64,000 nt of DNA from an uncultured Corynebacterium sp. (GTDB lineage Bacteria; Actinomycetota; Actinomycetes; Mycobacteriales; Mycobacteriaceae). Position 1 is the stretch's first letter. The number at the start of each line of letters is the position of its first letter. Shown piece after piece: positions 1-8,418 of the stretch. The position numbers were made by a program, and so were the translations under genes. The notes below the pieces were generated by a model. The model had not been told where the DNA came from. It did not search any database and was given only the letters and a program-made list of their open reading frames with translations. Where the stretch lies: NCBI GenBank assembly GCA_946223355.1, contig CAMIPB010000012.1, positions 5,480 through 69,479 of the forward strand. Direction: 5' to 3'.

Positions 1-331
1 CATCAATTGTTTCTTTCAGCTCCGAAAGCTCGGTTTGAGCCATTTCAACCGCGTCTGCCTCGCCAGATTCTTCCTCTGCTAGCTCGTACATTACGGGGAC
101 GTCGTCAAGCCTTTGCCGCAATGAGGAGAGCTTGCGCAATTTTGCCTGCGCAGCAGAGAGCGCCGACGTGACCTTTTGGGCATGGTCCGGGTCATCCCAC
201 AAGCTCGGATCCGCAGCCTTTTGTTCTAACTCACGAACTTCATCACCAAGCGCATCCTGGTCCATGACCTTTTCAATCGTGGTCAAGGTAGCGGAAAGCT
301 CATCTAGTGCTGCAGAAATCTCCGGTTTCAT
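1..331 (-). CDS. prfB: Peptide chain release factor 2 (RF2), N-terminal part
   Basis: RF2 recognises UGA and UAA stop codons and releases the finished protein from the ribosome. The window holds only about the first 110 residues; the gene runs off the left edge, so the GGQ and SPF motifs are not seen. The visible part starts MKPEISAALDELSATLTTIE and carries the RF2 N-terminal segment with LEQKAADPSLWDDPDHAQKV and VPVMYELAEEE, which matches actinobacterial RF2 from memory. The start is set at 331 because a TAGACT hexamer lies 8 bases before it; an in-frame ATG at 361 would add ten residues. The gene is divergent from the phosphatase at 400. Confidence 0.9.
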   Translation of the reverse strand, partial: MKPEISAALDELSATLTTIEKVMDQDALGDEVRELEQKAADPSLWDDPDHAQKVTSALSAAQAKLRKLSSLRQRLDDVPVMYELAEEESGEADAVEMAQTELSELKETID

Positions 332-339
332 GATGCACA

Positions 340-345
340 AGTCTA
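340..345 (-). promoter_or_regulatory. Candidate -10 box of a leaderless prfB transcript
   Basis: TAGACT (read on the minus strand) lies 8 bases before the ATG at 331. That spacing would place the transcription start at or next to the start codon. No clear -35 box is seen. Inference only. Confidence 0.35.
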
Positions 346-399
346 CCCAGGCGCCTGCCATGATTCGCATTAGGTTTGATTTCAAGCGACAATGGTGCC

Positions 400-1284
400 A
401 TGACTTCGGAGCACAGCACTTCTCAACCCCAGCAATCTTCACAGCCAACGCTGGAAGAAATGATTGATGCGATTTCCAAGACTTTCATGGTGGCGCATGT
501 CGACGACACCGACGCCCATCTCGCGCAAGCGCTTGTCTACAACGCCGGCCGTCTGGCGTGGCGCATGCGCGAGCAAGGGTTAAGCTCCATCGACCAAAAA
601 ACTTCTGTCTCCGACGTAGTTACTGAAGCCGACCGCGCTGCTGAACGCTTCGTGGCAAATATTTTAGAAAACCTCCGTCCCAACGATGGCATCGTGGGCG
701 AAGAGGGAGCAGAACGTGAATCAACGTCCGGCCGCTACTGGGTCATCGATCCAGTAGATGGAACGTACAACTTCTCCTCCGGCTCAGACTACTGGTGCTC
801 CGCGCTGGCTTTGGTGGAAGGTAATCCTGCACAACCAACTTCTTTGCTCATGGGTGCTGTTCACCGTCCAGCAATGGGCTACACCTGGTTCGGGGGCAAG
901 GACTTCCCTACCACCCGCGATGGCAAAGAGGTTTCCGTCAAGGATAATTGCGCGGCCGCTGCTACTTCCTTAGTAAGCTATCTCCACCCGCGTGATATGA
1001 GCAATGACGCTATCCGTGAGACCTGGCTCAAAGCAGCCAATCGCTTTGCCACCGTGCGCATGTTGGGCGCGGGTTCTATTGATCTGTCCTCTATCGCGGA
1101 TGGCTCCTGGGGCGCGTGGATGCAGCATTCCGTCGCAGACTGGGACTGGCTGCCGGGCAAGGCCCTCGTTGAGGCTGCCGGGGGTATTGCTAAGAAAATT
1201 GAAGCAGGTGGGGTAGTCTGGTGCGTCGCTGGAAATGCGGAAGTTGTCGCTGAGATTGAATCCGCCATTTCCGCTGAGTCATAA
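400..1284 (+). CDS. Inositol monophosphatase family phosphatase
   Basis: A 294-residue Mg2+-dependent phosphatase of the IMPase/FBPase fold. It has GEEG around residues 100-103, the metal-binding WVIDPVDGT at about 114-122, and the C-terminal ADWDW metal site. The ATG at 400 is preferred over an in-frame TTG at 376; it is preceded by a weak GACAAT box six bases upstream. It sits 30 bases before hisN and probably forms an operon with it. In C. glutamicum the equivalent gene next to hisN (cg0911, from memory) is also an IMPase paralogue whose substrate is less certain: myo-inositol phosphate, histidinol phosphate and other sugar phosphates are all possible. The family is certain and the substrate is not. 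Confidence 0.85.
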   Translation: MTSEHSTSQPQQSSQPTLEEMIDAISKTFMVAHVDDTDAHLAQALVYNAGRLAWRMREQGLSSIDQKTSVSDVVTEADRAAERFVANILENLRPNDGIVGEEGAERESTSGRYWVIDPVDGTYNFSSGSDYWCSALALVEGNPAQPTSLLMGAVHRPAMGYTWFGGKDFPTTRDGKEVSVKDNCAAAATSLVSYLHPRDMSNDAIRETWLKAANRFATVRMLGAGSIDLSSIADGSWGAWMQHSVADWDWLPGKALVEAAGGIAKKIEAGGVVWCVAGNAEVVAEIESAISAES

Positions 1285-1314
1285 AAGTAATTTTTGTCCG
1301 CAGGAGCGCACGCA

Positions 1315-2268
1315 ATGGGAAATATCAGTAAGTACAAGGAAGACCTCGGGCTCGCTCTCGAGCTCGCAGGCCTCGCTGACAACCTGTCGATGCAGCGTTT
1401 CGAAGCTGCCGATCTGTCCATCAAGAACAAGGCTGATGACTCCCCTGTCACCGACGCCGACCTAGCCATTGAAAAGCTGCTGCGCGAAAAGCTGGCGCAT
1501 GCTCGCCCTAAGGATCAGGTCATGGGCGAAGAATACGGCGGCAAGGTAAAACCAGAAGGACGCCAATGGCTCGTTGACCCTATCGACGGTACTAAGAGCT
1601 ATTACCGTGGCGTTCCTGTGTGGGCCACCATCATCACATTGCTTATCGACGGCGTGCCTGTAGTCGGTGTCGTTTCCGCTCCGGCACTGCGTCGTCGCTG
1701 GTACGCATCCCAGGGAGCTGGAGCCTTCCGCGTATTTGGCGGACAACCAAAGCGTCTGCGCGTCTCGTCCATCGAAGACATCGAGGAAGCATCTTTGGCA
1801 GTGGGCTCTTTACAAAACTGGAAAAAGGCCGGCCTATATGAAAATTTGCTTGATCTCGCCGGCGAGTGCTGGCGTATGCGCGGCTATGGTGATTTTTGGA
1901 ACTACTGCCTCGTAGCTGAAGGTGCCGTTGATATTGCGATGGAGGCCGAGGCCTCACCGTGGGATCTTGCAGCCCCAGCCATCATCGTGAAAGAAGCAGG
2001 CGGCGCGTTTACTGATCTTAAGGGTGTACGCGGCCCGTTCGGCGGTTCTGCTGTTGCCACCAATGGCCGCCTGCATGCCAGCGTGTTGCGCACAATGGAT
2101 CAAATTGCGGACGATGAAACCCCAACAACGTCCCAGTTCATGGCCGTCACCACCGCTGACGGGGCTGGTGCGACCAGCGCAGCTGACGCGAACACCGGCA
2201 ACGCGGGAGTGCAGCCGGCTAGCGAGCCGGTGGCGGCCACCAGCGGGCGCCACCGTGTTAGCGACTAA
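1315..2268 (+). CDS. hisN: Histidinol-phosphatase (IMPase type)
   Basis: HisN removes phosphate from histidinol phosphate, the penultimate part of histidine synthesis. The sequence follows the C. glutamicum HisN I recall: ALELAGLAD, PVTDADLAIE, GEEYGG near 71-76, WLVDPIDGTKSY near 85-96, and the SPWDLA metal site. The ATG at 1315 has AGGAG about 8 bases upstream, so the longer TTG start at 1294 is rejected. The protein is 317 residues, against about 260 for the C. glutamicum enzyme. The extra roughly 55 residues at the C terminus are rich in Ala, Thr and Ser and look disordered. Its stop codon abuts the convergent protease gene. Confidence 0.87.
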   Translation: MGNISKYKEDLGLALELAGLADNLSMQRFEAADLSIKNKADDSPVTDADLAIEKLLREKLAHARPKDQVMGEEYGGKVKPEGRQWLVDPIDGTKSYYRGVPVWATIITLLIDGVPVVGVVSAPALRRRWYASQGAGAFRVFGGQPKRLRVSSIEDIEEASLAVGSLQNWKKAGLYENLLDLAGECWRMRGYGDFWNYCLVAEGAVDIAMEAEASPWDLAAPAIIVKEAGGAFTDLKGVRGPFGGSAVATNGRLHASVLRTMDQIADDETPTTSQFMAVTTADGAGATSAADANTGNAGVQPASEPVAATSGRHRVSD

Positions 2269-3555
2269 CTAGTTACGCGGGAGGCGGAAACCAGCGCCGG
2301 TTCCGCCTTTGCGGTTCATGTCCGCCACCACCGCGGAGGTATTAGACACCACCGTTGGAGAATGCAGAGCACCCTGAAGAGGGGTCTTGCATGAAGGGTT
2401 GTACTGCTGCGGGAACAGACCATGGGAAATAAAGCCCACCATGCGGCCACGCGACGTCACCGGTGCACCAGAATCTCCCACCGTGGCGCACACGTGGTTA
2501 ATCTGAACATCCTTGCCGCGCGCCAATCCCATTCCGCAAGTCTTTCCTGTAGCCACGCCCTGCTTGCACGCAATCTGCCCAGGGCGCAGTCCGCGCTTGC
2601 TCAACTGATTTACTGTCACACCGTTGTATGAGCGGGTGACTTCAGTATTAGAACCAAGTTCCACAACCGCGTAATCCAGGTACTCATTCCGGGACACGAT
2701 AGTACCGGTAGGCCCTACCTGCCAGGAATCAGCGGAAGCAACCTTGTCGCCTTCTTTACCACAGTGAGCTGCAGTAATTCCGACCTTGCGGCCCGCGGAA
2801 TCATAGCCGGTCACAGCCATGGTGCACATCGTGTCATCACCAACGTAAATTGGCGTTCCTGGCCCATACAGCGACTTGCCTTGCGACATTGCCTTATTGG
2901 ACTTTTCTGGAATACGCGGGGCGTCAAACCACACTCCCGGCACACGGTGCAACACATAGTCTGCCTGTGGCTTGCCCGCCATAACGCGGGATACCGGATC
3001 ATTCTTCCAGCGGTAATTAGGGTCTTGCGAAGCCGTCTGCGGGGTAAAGTTCTCTGGCGAATCTGGATTTTCCGGCTCCACTAATCCCAACGGATTAGGA
3101 TTAGTCAGCGGTTCCGGACGCACGTGATCCGGGTGCCACACATCCTCAGCGACCTGCTCGCCTACTGGAGCAGCAGGAGCTGGTTGATTCTTTGAATAGG
3201 TGTGAACCTGGATATCATTCGCACCGGCATCACGCAGTGCCTTATTCGCTGAATCAGCTGCATCATCAAGTGCCGAGTTAATGGTTGATTCAGCGGCATC
3301 GACCATCTTTGGGTCGACCTTAGGGGCTGAAATCCCCCATGCCTTCAATCCAGACTGCACGTCAGATACAACCTGCTGAGCGTCCACGTGGTGAACCGCA
3401 ATCGCCTTTTCCTCCGACTCCTCAGCAGCACCTGCTTGCGGAGCCATAAATAAACACGCACCTACGAAACCCGAGGCCAAAAAAGCCTTCTTGAGGTGCG
3501 ACAATCTTTGCACTTGCCGGCCTACTTTCTTTTTCGTCTCTGCCAAACTAACCAT
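2269..3555 (-). CDS. Secreted trypsin-like serine protease (S1 family)
   Basis: A 428-residue exported protease. The N terminus has Lys/Arg residues, then a hydrophobic stretch and an Ala-rich AGAAEE cleavage region, which fits a Sec signal peptide. Residues of about 45-200 form an acidic, Asn/Pro-rich pro-region or linker. The catalytic triad is visible: His in GITAAHCG, Asp in EYLDYAVVEL, Ser in TVGDSGAPVTS. Cys residues near the His and Ser motifs could form disulfides. Corynebacteria commonly export such chymotrypsin-fold proteases; the substrate is unknown. It ends flush against hisN and is transcribed towards it. Confidence 0.85.
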   Translation of the reverse strand: MVSLAETKKKVGRQVQRLSHLKKAFLASGFVGACLFMAPQAGAAEESEEKAIAVHHVDAQQVVSDVQSGLKAWGISAPKVDPKMVDAAESTINSALDDAADSANKALRDAGANDIQVHTYSKNQPAPAAPVGEQVAEDVWHPDHVRPEPLTNPNPLGLVEPENPDSPENFTPQTASQDPNYRWKNDPVSRVMAGKPQADYVLHRVPGVWFDAPRIPEKSNKAMSQGKSLYGPGTPIYVGDDTMCTMAVTGYDSAGRKVGITAAHCGKEGDKVASADSWQVGPTGTIVSRNEYLDYAVVELGSNTEVTRSYNGVTVNQLSKRGLRPGQIACKQGVATGKTCGMGLARGKDVQINHVCATVGDSGAPVTSRGRMVGFISHGLFPQQYNPSCKTPLQGALHSPTVVSNTSAVVADMNRKGGTGAGFRLPRN

Positions 3556-3768
3556 GCCAGCTTCTCACGAAATTATGCGCAATTTGGTCAAAATCGCGGA
3601 GACTTTATCCGCTGTTACAAAACCCCTCGATAACATCTCCCAAAAGGGGGTAACCAGCAATGCATCCGTTTGATCGTATGCAAAACGGAAGATTCCGATG
3701 GGCAGATTGCCAAATCTAACTCAATAGACCTTGTGTTGTGTAATGCCCCGAAAACCCTCGCTCAAGAA

Positions 3769-3807
3769 TAAAAAACCGCCTACCAGCAATACTGCCGGTA
3801 GGCGGTT
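3769..3807 (-). terminator. Intrinsic terminator of the initiator tRNA gene
   Basis: An 11-bp stem (3774-3784 with 3797-3807, arms AACCGCCTACC and GGTAGGCGGTT) is followed on the minus strand by a run of T. It lies directly 3' of the tRNA. Confidence 0.85.
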
Positions 3808-3813
3808 GGAAGT

Positions 3814-3890
3814 TGGTAGCGGGGGCAGGATTCGAACCTACGACCTCTGGGTTATGAGCCCAGCGAGCTACCGAGCTGCTCCACCCCGCG
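3814..3890 (-). tRNA. Initiator tRNA-fMet (CAU)
   Basis: A 77-base cloverleaf on the minus strand starting CGCGGGGTGG and ending with an encoded CCA. The anticodon loop is CTCATAA, so the anticodon is CAU. Two initiator marks are present: an unpaired C1 x U72 at the end of the acceptor stem, and three consecutive G-C pairs (GGG/CCC) at the bottom of the anticodon stem. The T arm is GTAGG-TTCGAAT-CCTGC. A strong terminator follows. Confidence 0.96.
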
Positions 3891-4002
3891 GCGGATGAAC
3901 TTCCATTCATCTGTGCTTCACTGAAAGTTTAACTTTCTGTGTCAGCGACATTGGGTAACTATACCGACTTAGATCTAGTTACCCAAATCGCCTGGTGAGT
4001 GC

Positions 4003-6999
4003 CTAGTTCTCGAGTTCCTGGAACCGCTTTACTGCCTTATCCAACTCATCGAGTGCACGTCCGTAGTCCTCGTGGGATCCGTCGCGAGCATCCTCAATCC
4101 CCTTGAGCGCATCATTGATGGATTCGATGGCGTCGCCAGCCTTACCGGAACCAGACGCAGGAGCAGACTTCTTGTCGTCAGGCTTGGATTCCTCGCTCGT
4201 GCTCTTATCCTCGTTCTTAGCTTCCTTGGCGTCCTTGGATTCCTCGGTTTCCTTGCCGGAGCCATCCACCTCAGTGATGTCCTGGGCAGCCTTCGGATCA
4301 ATACCAACCTGGGACAGCGCCTCACCAATGGTCGGAGCGTAACCTACAGAACCGCGGTAGGACACGAGCACGCGCAAAAGCTTAGGGAAGGCAGACTCCT
4401 GGTTGGAGCGCTGCGAGTAGATAGGTTCCACATAAAGGACGTCACCGTCACCCACAGGAAGGGTGAGCAAGTTGCCGTTGAACAGTTTGTTCGTGCCCTC
4501 CCACAGTGAGCGGTCACGTGCCACCTGGTCAGAAGACATCATGGCGTCCTGTGCCTGCTTTGGACCCTGGGTTTGGGTATTGGTTGGCAGGACGCGAACA
4601 GTAATCTTGCCGTAGTTGTCCGGATCAGAACTTACGGACATGTGCGCGGACAGGAACTGACGCTCCAGGCCACGATAAGGCGTAATCAGTTGGAAGTTTG
4701 GCTTCTTCGTCTCCGGATCGGCGGCCATCACGTAGTAAGGCGGCTGATCCAAAGTCTGCTTGGAATCGTCCGCGGTTGGATCTTCTGGCACGGACCAGAA
4801 CGCGTCATTGTTGAAGAACACGTTGGGATCCGAGACGTGGTACTTAGCCAGCAACTTACGCTGTACCTTGAACAAATCCTGTGGGTAGCGCAGGTGCTCA
4901 CGCAGCTTGTCGGAGATCTCCTCCTCAGGCTTCACTACGCCCGGGAAGACGTCCTTCCAAGCCTTGAGCACAGGGTCGTTTTTATCGAATTCGTAAAGCG
5001 TCACGGAACCGTCGTAAGCATCAACCGTAGCCTTGACGGAGTTACGGATATATCCCACCTCATCGTTGATGAGGCGCTGAGTGGTACCGTCCGGGTTGAG
5101 TGCGTCCTGGGTGGCATTGGTCAAGGAAGCGTTCTCAGAATACGGCAGCTTGCTCAACGTGGTGTAGCCATCAACGATCCACTTGATACGACCGTCAATT
5201 ACAGCCGGGTACGTGGTGGAATCCGTGGTCAACCATGGAGCGACTTCTTCCACACGCTTACGTGGGTCACGGTCATAGAGCACCTTAGAGTTTTCACCCA
5301 CGCGATCAGAAAGCAGGAAGTTCATTTCCTGGTATTTCAGAGCATAAGCAGTGCGGTCAAACAGGTTGCCGATGCCTACGCCGCCCTTACCGTCATAGGT
5401 AGTGGTCTGAGTATCGGTGTCGTACTCCACCGGACCATTTCCGGTATCGCCGACAATCGCGTAATCCAGTCCATCCTCAGCAGAGGCAATAACTGGACCG
5501 TAGTAAACGCGCGGCTGGTCAACCTTAATGCCGAGTTCTTTGGCCTCCTTTTCTTCCTTCGCCTTCTTTTGCGACTGAAGATCAGACACAGTAAAGATTG
5601 GGAAACCACCACGAGTGGAACCTGCATCACGGGCTACTTCATCGACCTTGTTGGCTTGCGCCGCGACAAAGCCGTTGCCGTGGGTGTACACCGTATGGCG
5701 GTTGATCCACGAGCGCTGGTTGTCCTGCAAAGCGTTAGGGTCCAACTCGCGGGCGGCCACTACGTAATCGCGTAGTTCGCCGTCAGTCTCGTACCGATCC
5801 ACAGACAGTGTCTTGGGGAAGCCATAGAAGTTACGCAGCTGCTGCATCTGCGTGAAAGTCGGCGAAATGATCTCCGGATCAAGGAGACGAATATTAGAAA
5901 TTGTGGCTTCATCCTTGGCTACCGATTCATCACTGCCACCGTCAGCACCCCAATTTTGTTCAAACGAAACTTTATCCTCACCTAGACCATAGGCAAAGCG
6001 GGTGGCATCGATATTGCGTGCGATGTACTCGGATTCTTTAGCTTGACGGTTTGGCTGTACGGAGAACTTTTCTACGATGAGCGGCCAAGCGTTGCCGATA
6101 ACGAGTGAGGAACCGACCATGAGCACAAGTGCGATTGCGGGGATGCGCACATCCTTCATCACGACAGCCGCAAAGAAAGCTGCAGCGACGACGAGGCCGA
6201 TGACGAGCAAGATGATCTTCGCTGGCAAATAGGCGTTGATATCGGTGTAACTTGCACCAGTGAAGATGTCATGACGGTTAAACAGCAATCCGTAGCGATC
6301 TAACCAGTAGCCTGCCACACGAAGCAGGACCCAAATGCCGGAAATAACGGCCAGTTGCACTCGTGCAGAACGAGTCACCTCGCCAGCGACTCCAGCGGCT
6401 TTGTTGCCAATACGAATACCGCCCAGCACGTAATGGCCCACCAAGGCGATAAGGAAAGCAAGCGCCACCATCATGGAAAGGGTGGAAACGACTAGTTGCC
6501 AGAACGGCAAATCAAAGGCATAAAATCCTAGGTCTTTACCAAACTGAGGATCCTTTTCGCCGAAGTCTTTGCCATTGATAAACAGCAACACCGTGCGCCA
6601 TGTGCTCTGCCCCAAAAAACCGGCAATTACGCCGACAATCAGAGGAAGCACCTTGAGCACCGAGCCCACTGTGCGCTCGATAGCGCGACGGTAGTGATAC
6701 ATCGGAGAGTTCAGGTCTGAGAACTCTAGGTTGTCTGGACGCCCTTTCCAGGTGAAGTGTCCGGCAGCGCCCGTAATGGCCGCAGCGATCAAACCGAAGA
6801 CCAAAAAGAGTACAACACGCGACAGAGTAGTTTTTGTAAAGACACCGCGATAGTCCAGCGCACCAAACCACCGCCAGTCCGTGTAAAAGCCCACCAACAG
6901 TGGCCCAACGAAGAAGATGACAGTGATGATCGCTACAACCCAGCTGAGCGCTTTGGGTGTGCGTTTAATCGGGGAAGGTTGCGCAAGGCCGGAAGCCAA
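4003..6999 (-). CDS. UPF0182 family large membrane protein
   Basis: A 998-residue protein of the UPF0182 (COG1615) family, equivalent to M. tuberculosis Rv3193c by position and content. The first about 330 residues contain around seven hydrophobic segments; the next about 580 form a large extracytoplasmic domain; the last about 90 are Lys/Glu/Ser-rich with a coiled-coil-like end (KGIEDARDG...FQELEN). The molecular function is unknown. The start is TTG at 6999, chosen because AAGGAG lies 6 bases upstream. It is divergent from the PPA1309-family gene. Confidence 0.9.
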   Translation of the reverse strand: MASGLAQPSPIKRTPKALSWVVAIITVIFFVGPLLVGFYTDWRWFGALDYRGVFTKTTLSRVVLFLVFGLIAAAITGAAGHFTWKGRPDNLEFSDLNSPMYHYRRAIERTVGSVLKVLPLIVGVIAGFLGQSTWRTVLLFINGKDFGEKDPQFGKDLGFYAFDLPFWQLVVSTLSMMVALAFLIALVGHYVLGGIRIGNKAAGVAGEVTRSARVQLAVISGIWVLLRVAGYWLDRYGLLFNRHDIFTGASYTDINAYLPAKIILLVIGLVVAAAFFAAVVMKDVRIPAIALVLMVGSSLVIGNAWPLIVEKFSVQPNRQAKESEYIARNIDATRFAYGLGEDKVSFEQNWGADGGSDESVAKDEATISNIRLLDPEIISPTFTQMQQLRNFYGFPKTLSVDRYETDGELRDYVVAARELDPNALQDNQRSWINRHTVYTHGNGFVAAQANKVDEVARDAGSTRGGFPIFTVSDLQSQKKAKEEKEAKELGIKVDQPRVYYGPVIASAEDGLDYAIVGDTGNGPVEYDTDTQTTTYDGKGGVGIGNLFDRTAYALKYQEMNFLLSDRVGENSKVLYDRDPRKRVEEVAPWLTTDSTTYPAVIDGRIKWIVDGYTTLSKLPYSENASLTNATQDALNPDGTTQRLINDEVGYIRNSVKATVDAYDGSVTLYEFDKNDPVLKAWKDVFPGVVKPEEEISDKLREHLRYPQDLFKVQRKLLAKYHVSDPNVFFNNDAFWSVPEDPTADDSKQTLDQPPYYVMAADPETKKPNFQLITPYRGLERQFLSAHMSVSSDPDNYGKITVRVLPTNTQTQGPKQAQDAMMSSDQVARDRSLWEGTNKLFNGNLLTLPVGDGDVLYVEPIYSQRSNQESAFPKLLRVLVSYRGSVGYAPTIGEALSQVGIDPKAAQDITEVDGSGKETEESKDAKEAKNEDKSTSEESKPDDKKSAPASGSGKAGDAIESINDALKGIEDARDGSHEDYGRALDELDKAVKRFQELEN

Positions 7000-7106
7000 T
7001 TCCAGCTCCTTATCATTCTCGGTATCAGGATCGTGTTAAAAACCTTAGCGGTATAGGCTTTTAGCTTAAAGCACTTCAAGTCTATGACGAAAAAGGATTT
7101 TCTTAC

Positions 7107-7673
7107 ATGCCTATGGCGGAGCTAACTCAACAAGCGCTCAACAAAGCAATGATTGAAGCGGTGGAATTCGTCCACGCGGAAGGCTGGGATGCTGCCCCCA
7201 CGCTGTTTGCACTGGTACCCACGTCTTTGCTTGTTGACGAGCTCGCGTCCTCTAGCTTCGGTTTAGACGAAGATTCTGAGGATCAGGCTCCGCTGACGCT
7301 GGTTGTGCAAGATAATTTGCCAGACAACTTGCTTGCCGGCTCAGAGGAGCTTGCAGACTACGTTTCCCGGGTGGTGTGGCCACACTCAGTGGCAGGCGCG
7401 GTTTTAGCCCAAGAGATTAAGTTCAAAGACACCGGAGACGGCGCAGATGTATCTGCACGCCCGGCGCGCTTGTTTTCCGGTGTCTTGTGTGAAGAAGGGG
7501 TTGAGCAAACACTGTTGCAGCTCAAACCCACCGAGGAGGAACTCGCGGCAAAGGGGGCCTTCGCGCACGATGACATCGAGCTGCGCGGTGGACCTGAGGT
7601 AGCTCCGGGACTTATTGCTGCGCTTCGCTATGGGCTGGAGCAAGAGTTAGGTGATGGTGAGTTAAACTTTTAG
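7107..7673 (+). CDS. PPA1309 family protein
   Basis: A 188-residue soluble, acidic protein with no signal or membrane segment. It matches the PPA1309 family of Actinobacteria, which lies between UPF0182 and the PDZ-Lon protease gene in many genomes; function is unknown. Typical stretches are EGWDAAPTLFALVPT near the N terminus and the C-terminal APGLIAALRYGLEQEL. AAAGGA about 9 bases before the ATG supports this start; a second ATG two codons later is possible. Confidence 0.8.
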   Translation: MPMAELTQQALNKAMIEAVEFVHAEGWDAAPTLFALVPTSLLVDELASSSFGLDEDSEDQAPLTLVVQDNLPDNLLAGSEELADYVSRVVWPHSVAGAVLAQEIKFKDTGDGADVSARPARLFSGVLCEEGVEQTLLQLKPTEEELAAKGAFAHDDIELRGGPEVAPGLIAALRYGLEQELGDGELNF

Positions 7674-7700
7674 AAAATGCCATCTGGAGGAGAACTACTC

Positions 7701-8399
7701 GTGCGTCGCTCACTATCGCTGAAGTCTGCCGTTGCCGCCGCCATACTTGTTCCTGCCCTGCCATTGCTTGCAGCGTGCAACGCACTGGAGAATAAGAACG
7801 ACAACGCAGCGCCTTCGGCTCTTCCTGCCGCTGAAGAGACCACCGAAAATACCCCTGAAAACACCCCGGAAAAGACTCCGGAGGAAACCACTGAAGAAGC
7901 GCTTACTCCAGAAGCTTCGTCTGCAGAATCTACGGAATCTCCAGAATCCACAGAATCTACAGAGCCTCCTGGTTCCGCTGCTTCGTCTACGTCCTCTTCC
8001 GGTGATGCGAATTTCGACACGGTTGTGAAGAAAGCGTACGAGCAGTTTAAGTCTGTTGCGCCAAGGTCGTTGTTTGCACAGTTCGATGATTGTGACCCTA
8101 GTGGTATCAAGGACAGCTTTAACTGCTCTGGGCACGAGGTAGGCCAATTCCAGTTCTTTGAGTCCACCTCCAAAGCTTCGCAGACCACACAGTTGCTGAC
8201 TGAGCTGCGTACTTCACATGTGGTGGAAGATTCCGGAAGCCGGGTGGTTGGCTGGTCAACTCTAGGTTCTACCGCAGTGGTGACTGTGGTGGACAATGAC
8301 AAGGGCCAGGTCATGCAGCACATGATTTCAACGGATCAGGAAGATCCAGAAGAAAAGATTGAAAGCTTAGGATTGGTGACCAAGAAGTCCGAGGACTAA
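7701..8399 (+). CDS. Putative lipoprotein with low-complexity linker
   Basis: A 232-residue secreted lipoprotein. The GTG at 7701 is chosen because GGAGGAG lies just upstream; an ATG at 7677 would bury this site. The signal peptide (RRS then a hydrophobic core) ends in the lipobox LLAAC. Residues of about 30-90 are a Glu/Thr/Pro/Ser linker made of short imperfect repeats such as ENTPENTPEKTPEE and ESTESPESTEST. The C-terminal about 130 residues form a compact domain with two Cys (DDCDPSG and FNCSG). I do not recognise the domain. It converges on the PDZ-Lon protease gene. Confidence 0.75.
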   Translation: MRRSLSLKSAVAAAILVPALPLLAACNALENKNDNAAPSALPAAEETTENTPENTPEKTPEETTEEALTPEASSAESTESPESTESTEPPGSAASSTSSSGDANFDTVVKKAYEQFKSVAPRSLFAQFDDCDPSGIKDSFNCSGHEVGQFQFFESTSKASQTTQLLTELRTSHVVEDSGSRVVGWSTLGSTAVVTVVDNDKGQVMQHMISTDQEDPEEKIESLGLVTKKSED

Positions 8400-8418
8400 A
8401 CCCGCATCATCACAACCT

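Noticed and set aside
4573..5775. 400-codon open frame on the plus strand
   Set aside because: It lies wholly opposite the UPF0182 gene, which has convincing family sequence and a ribosome binding site; the antisense frame matches nothing I recognise.
7810..7980. Short repeats in the lipoprotein gene considered as a tandem repeat or CRISPR-like array
   Set aside because: They are imperfect codon-level repeats of a Glu/Thr/Pro/Ser linker inside a gene. No CRISPR array was seen anywhere in the window.
7670..8323. 217-codon Ser/Val-rich open frame on the minus strand
   Set aside because: Shadow of the lipoprotein gene; its low complexity mirrors the repetitive Glu/Thr/Pro linker on the other strand.
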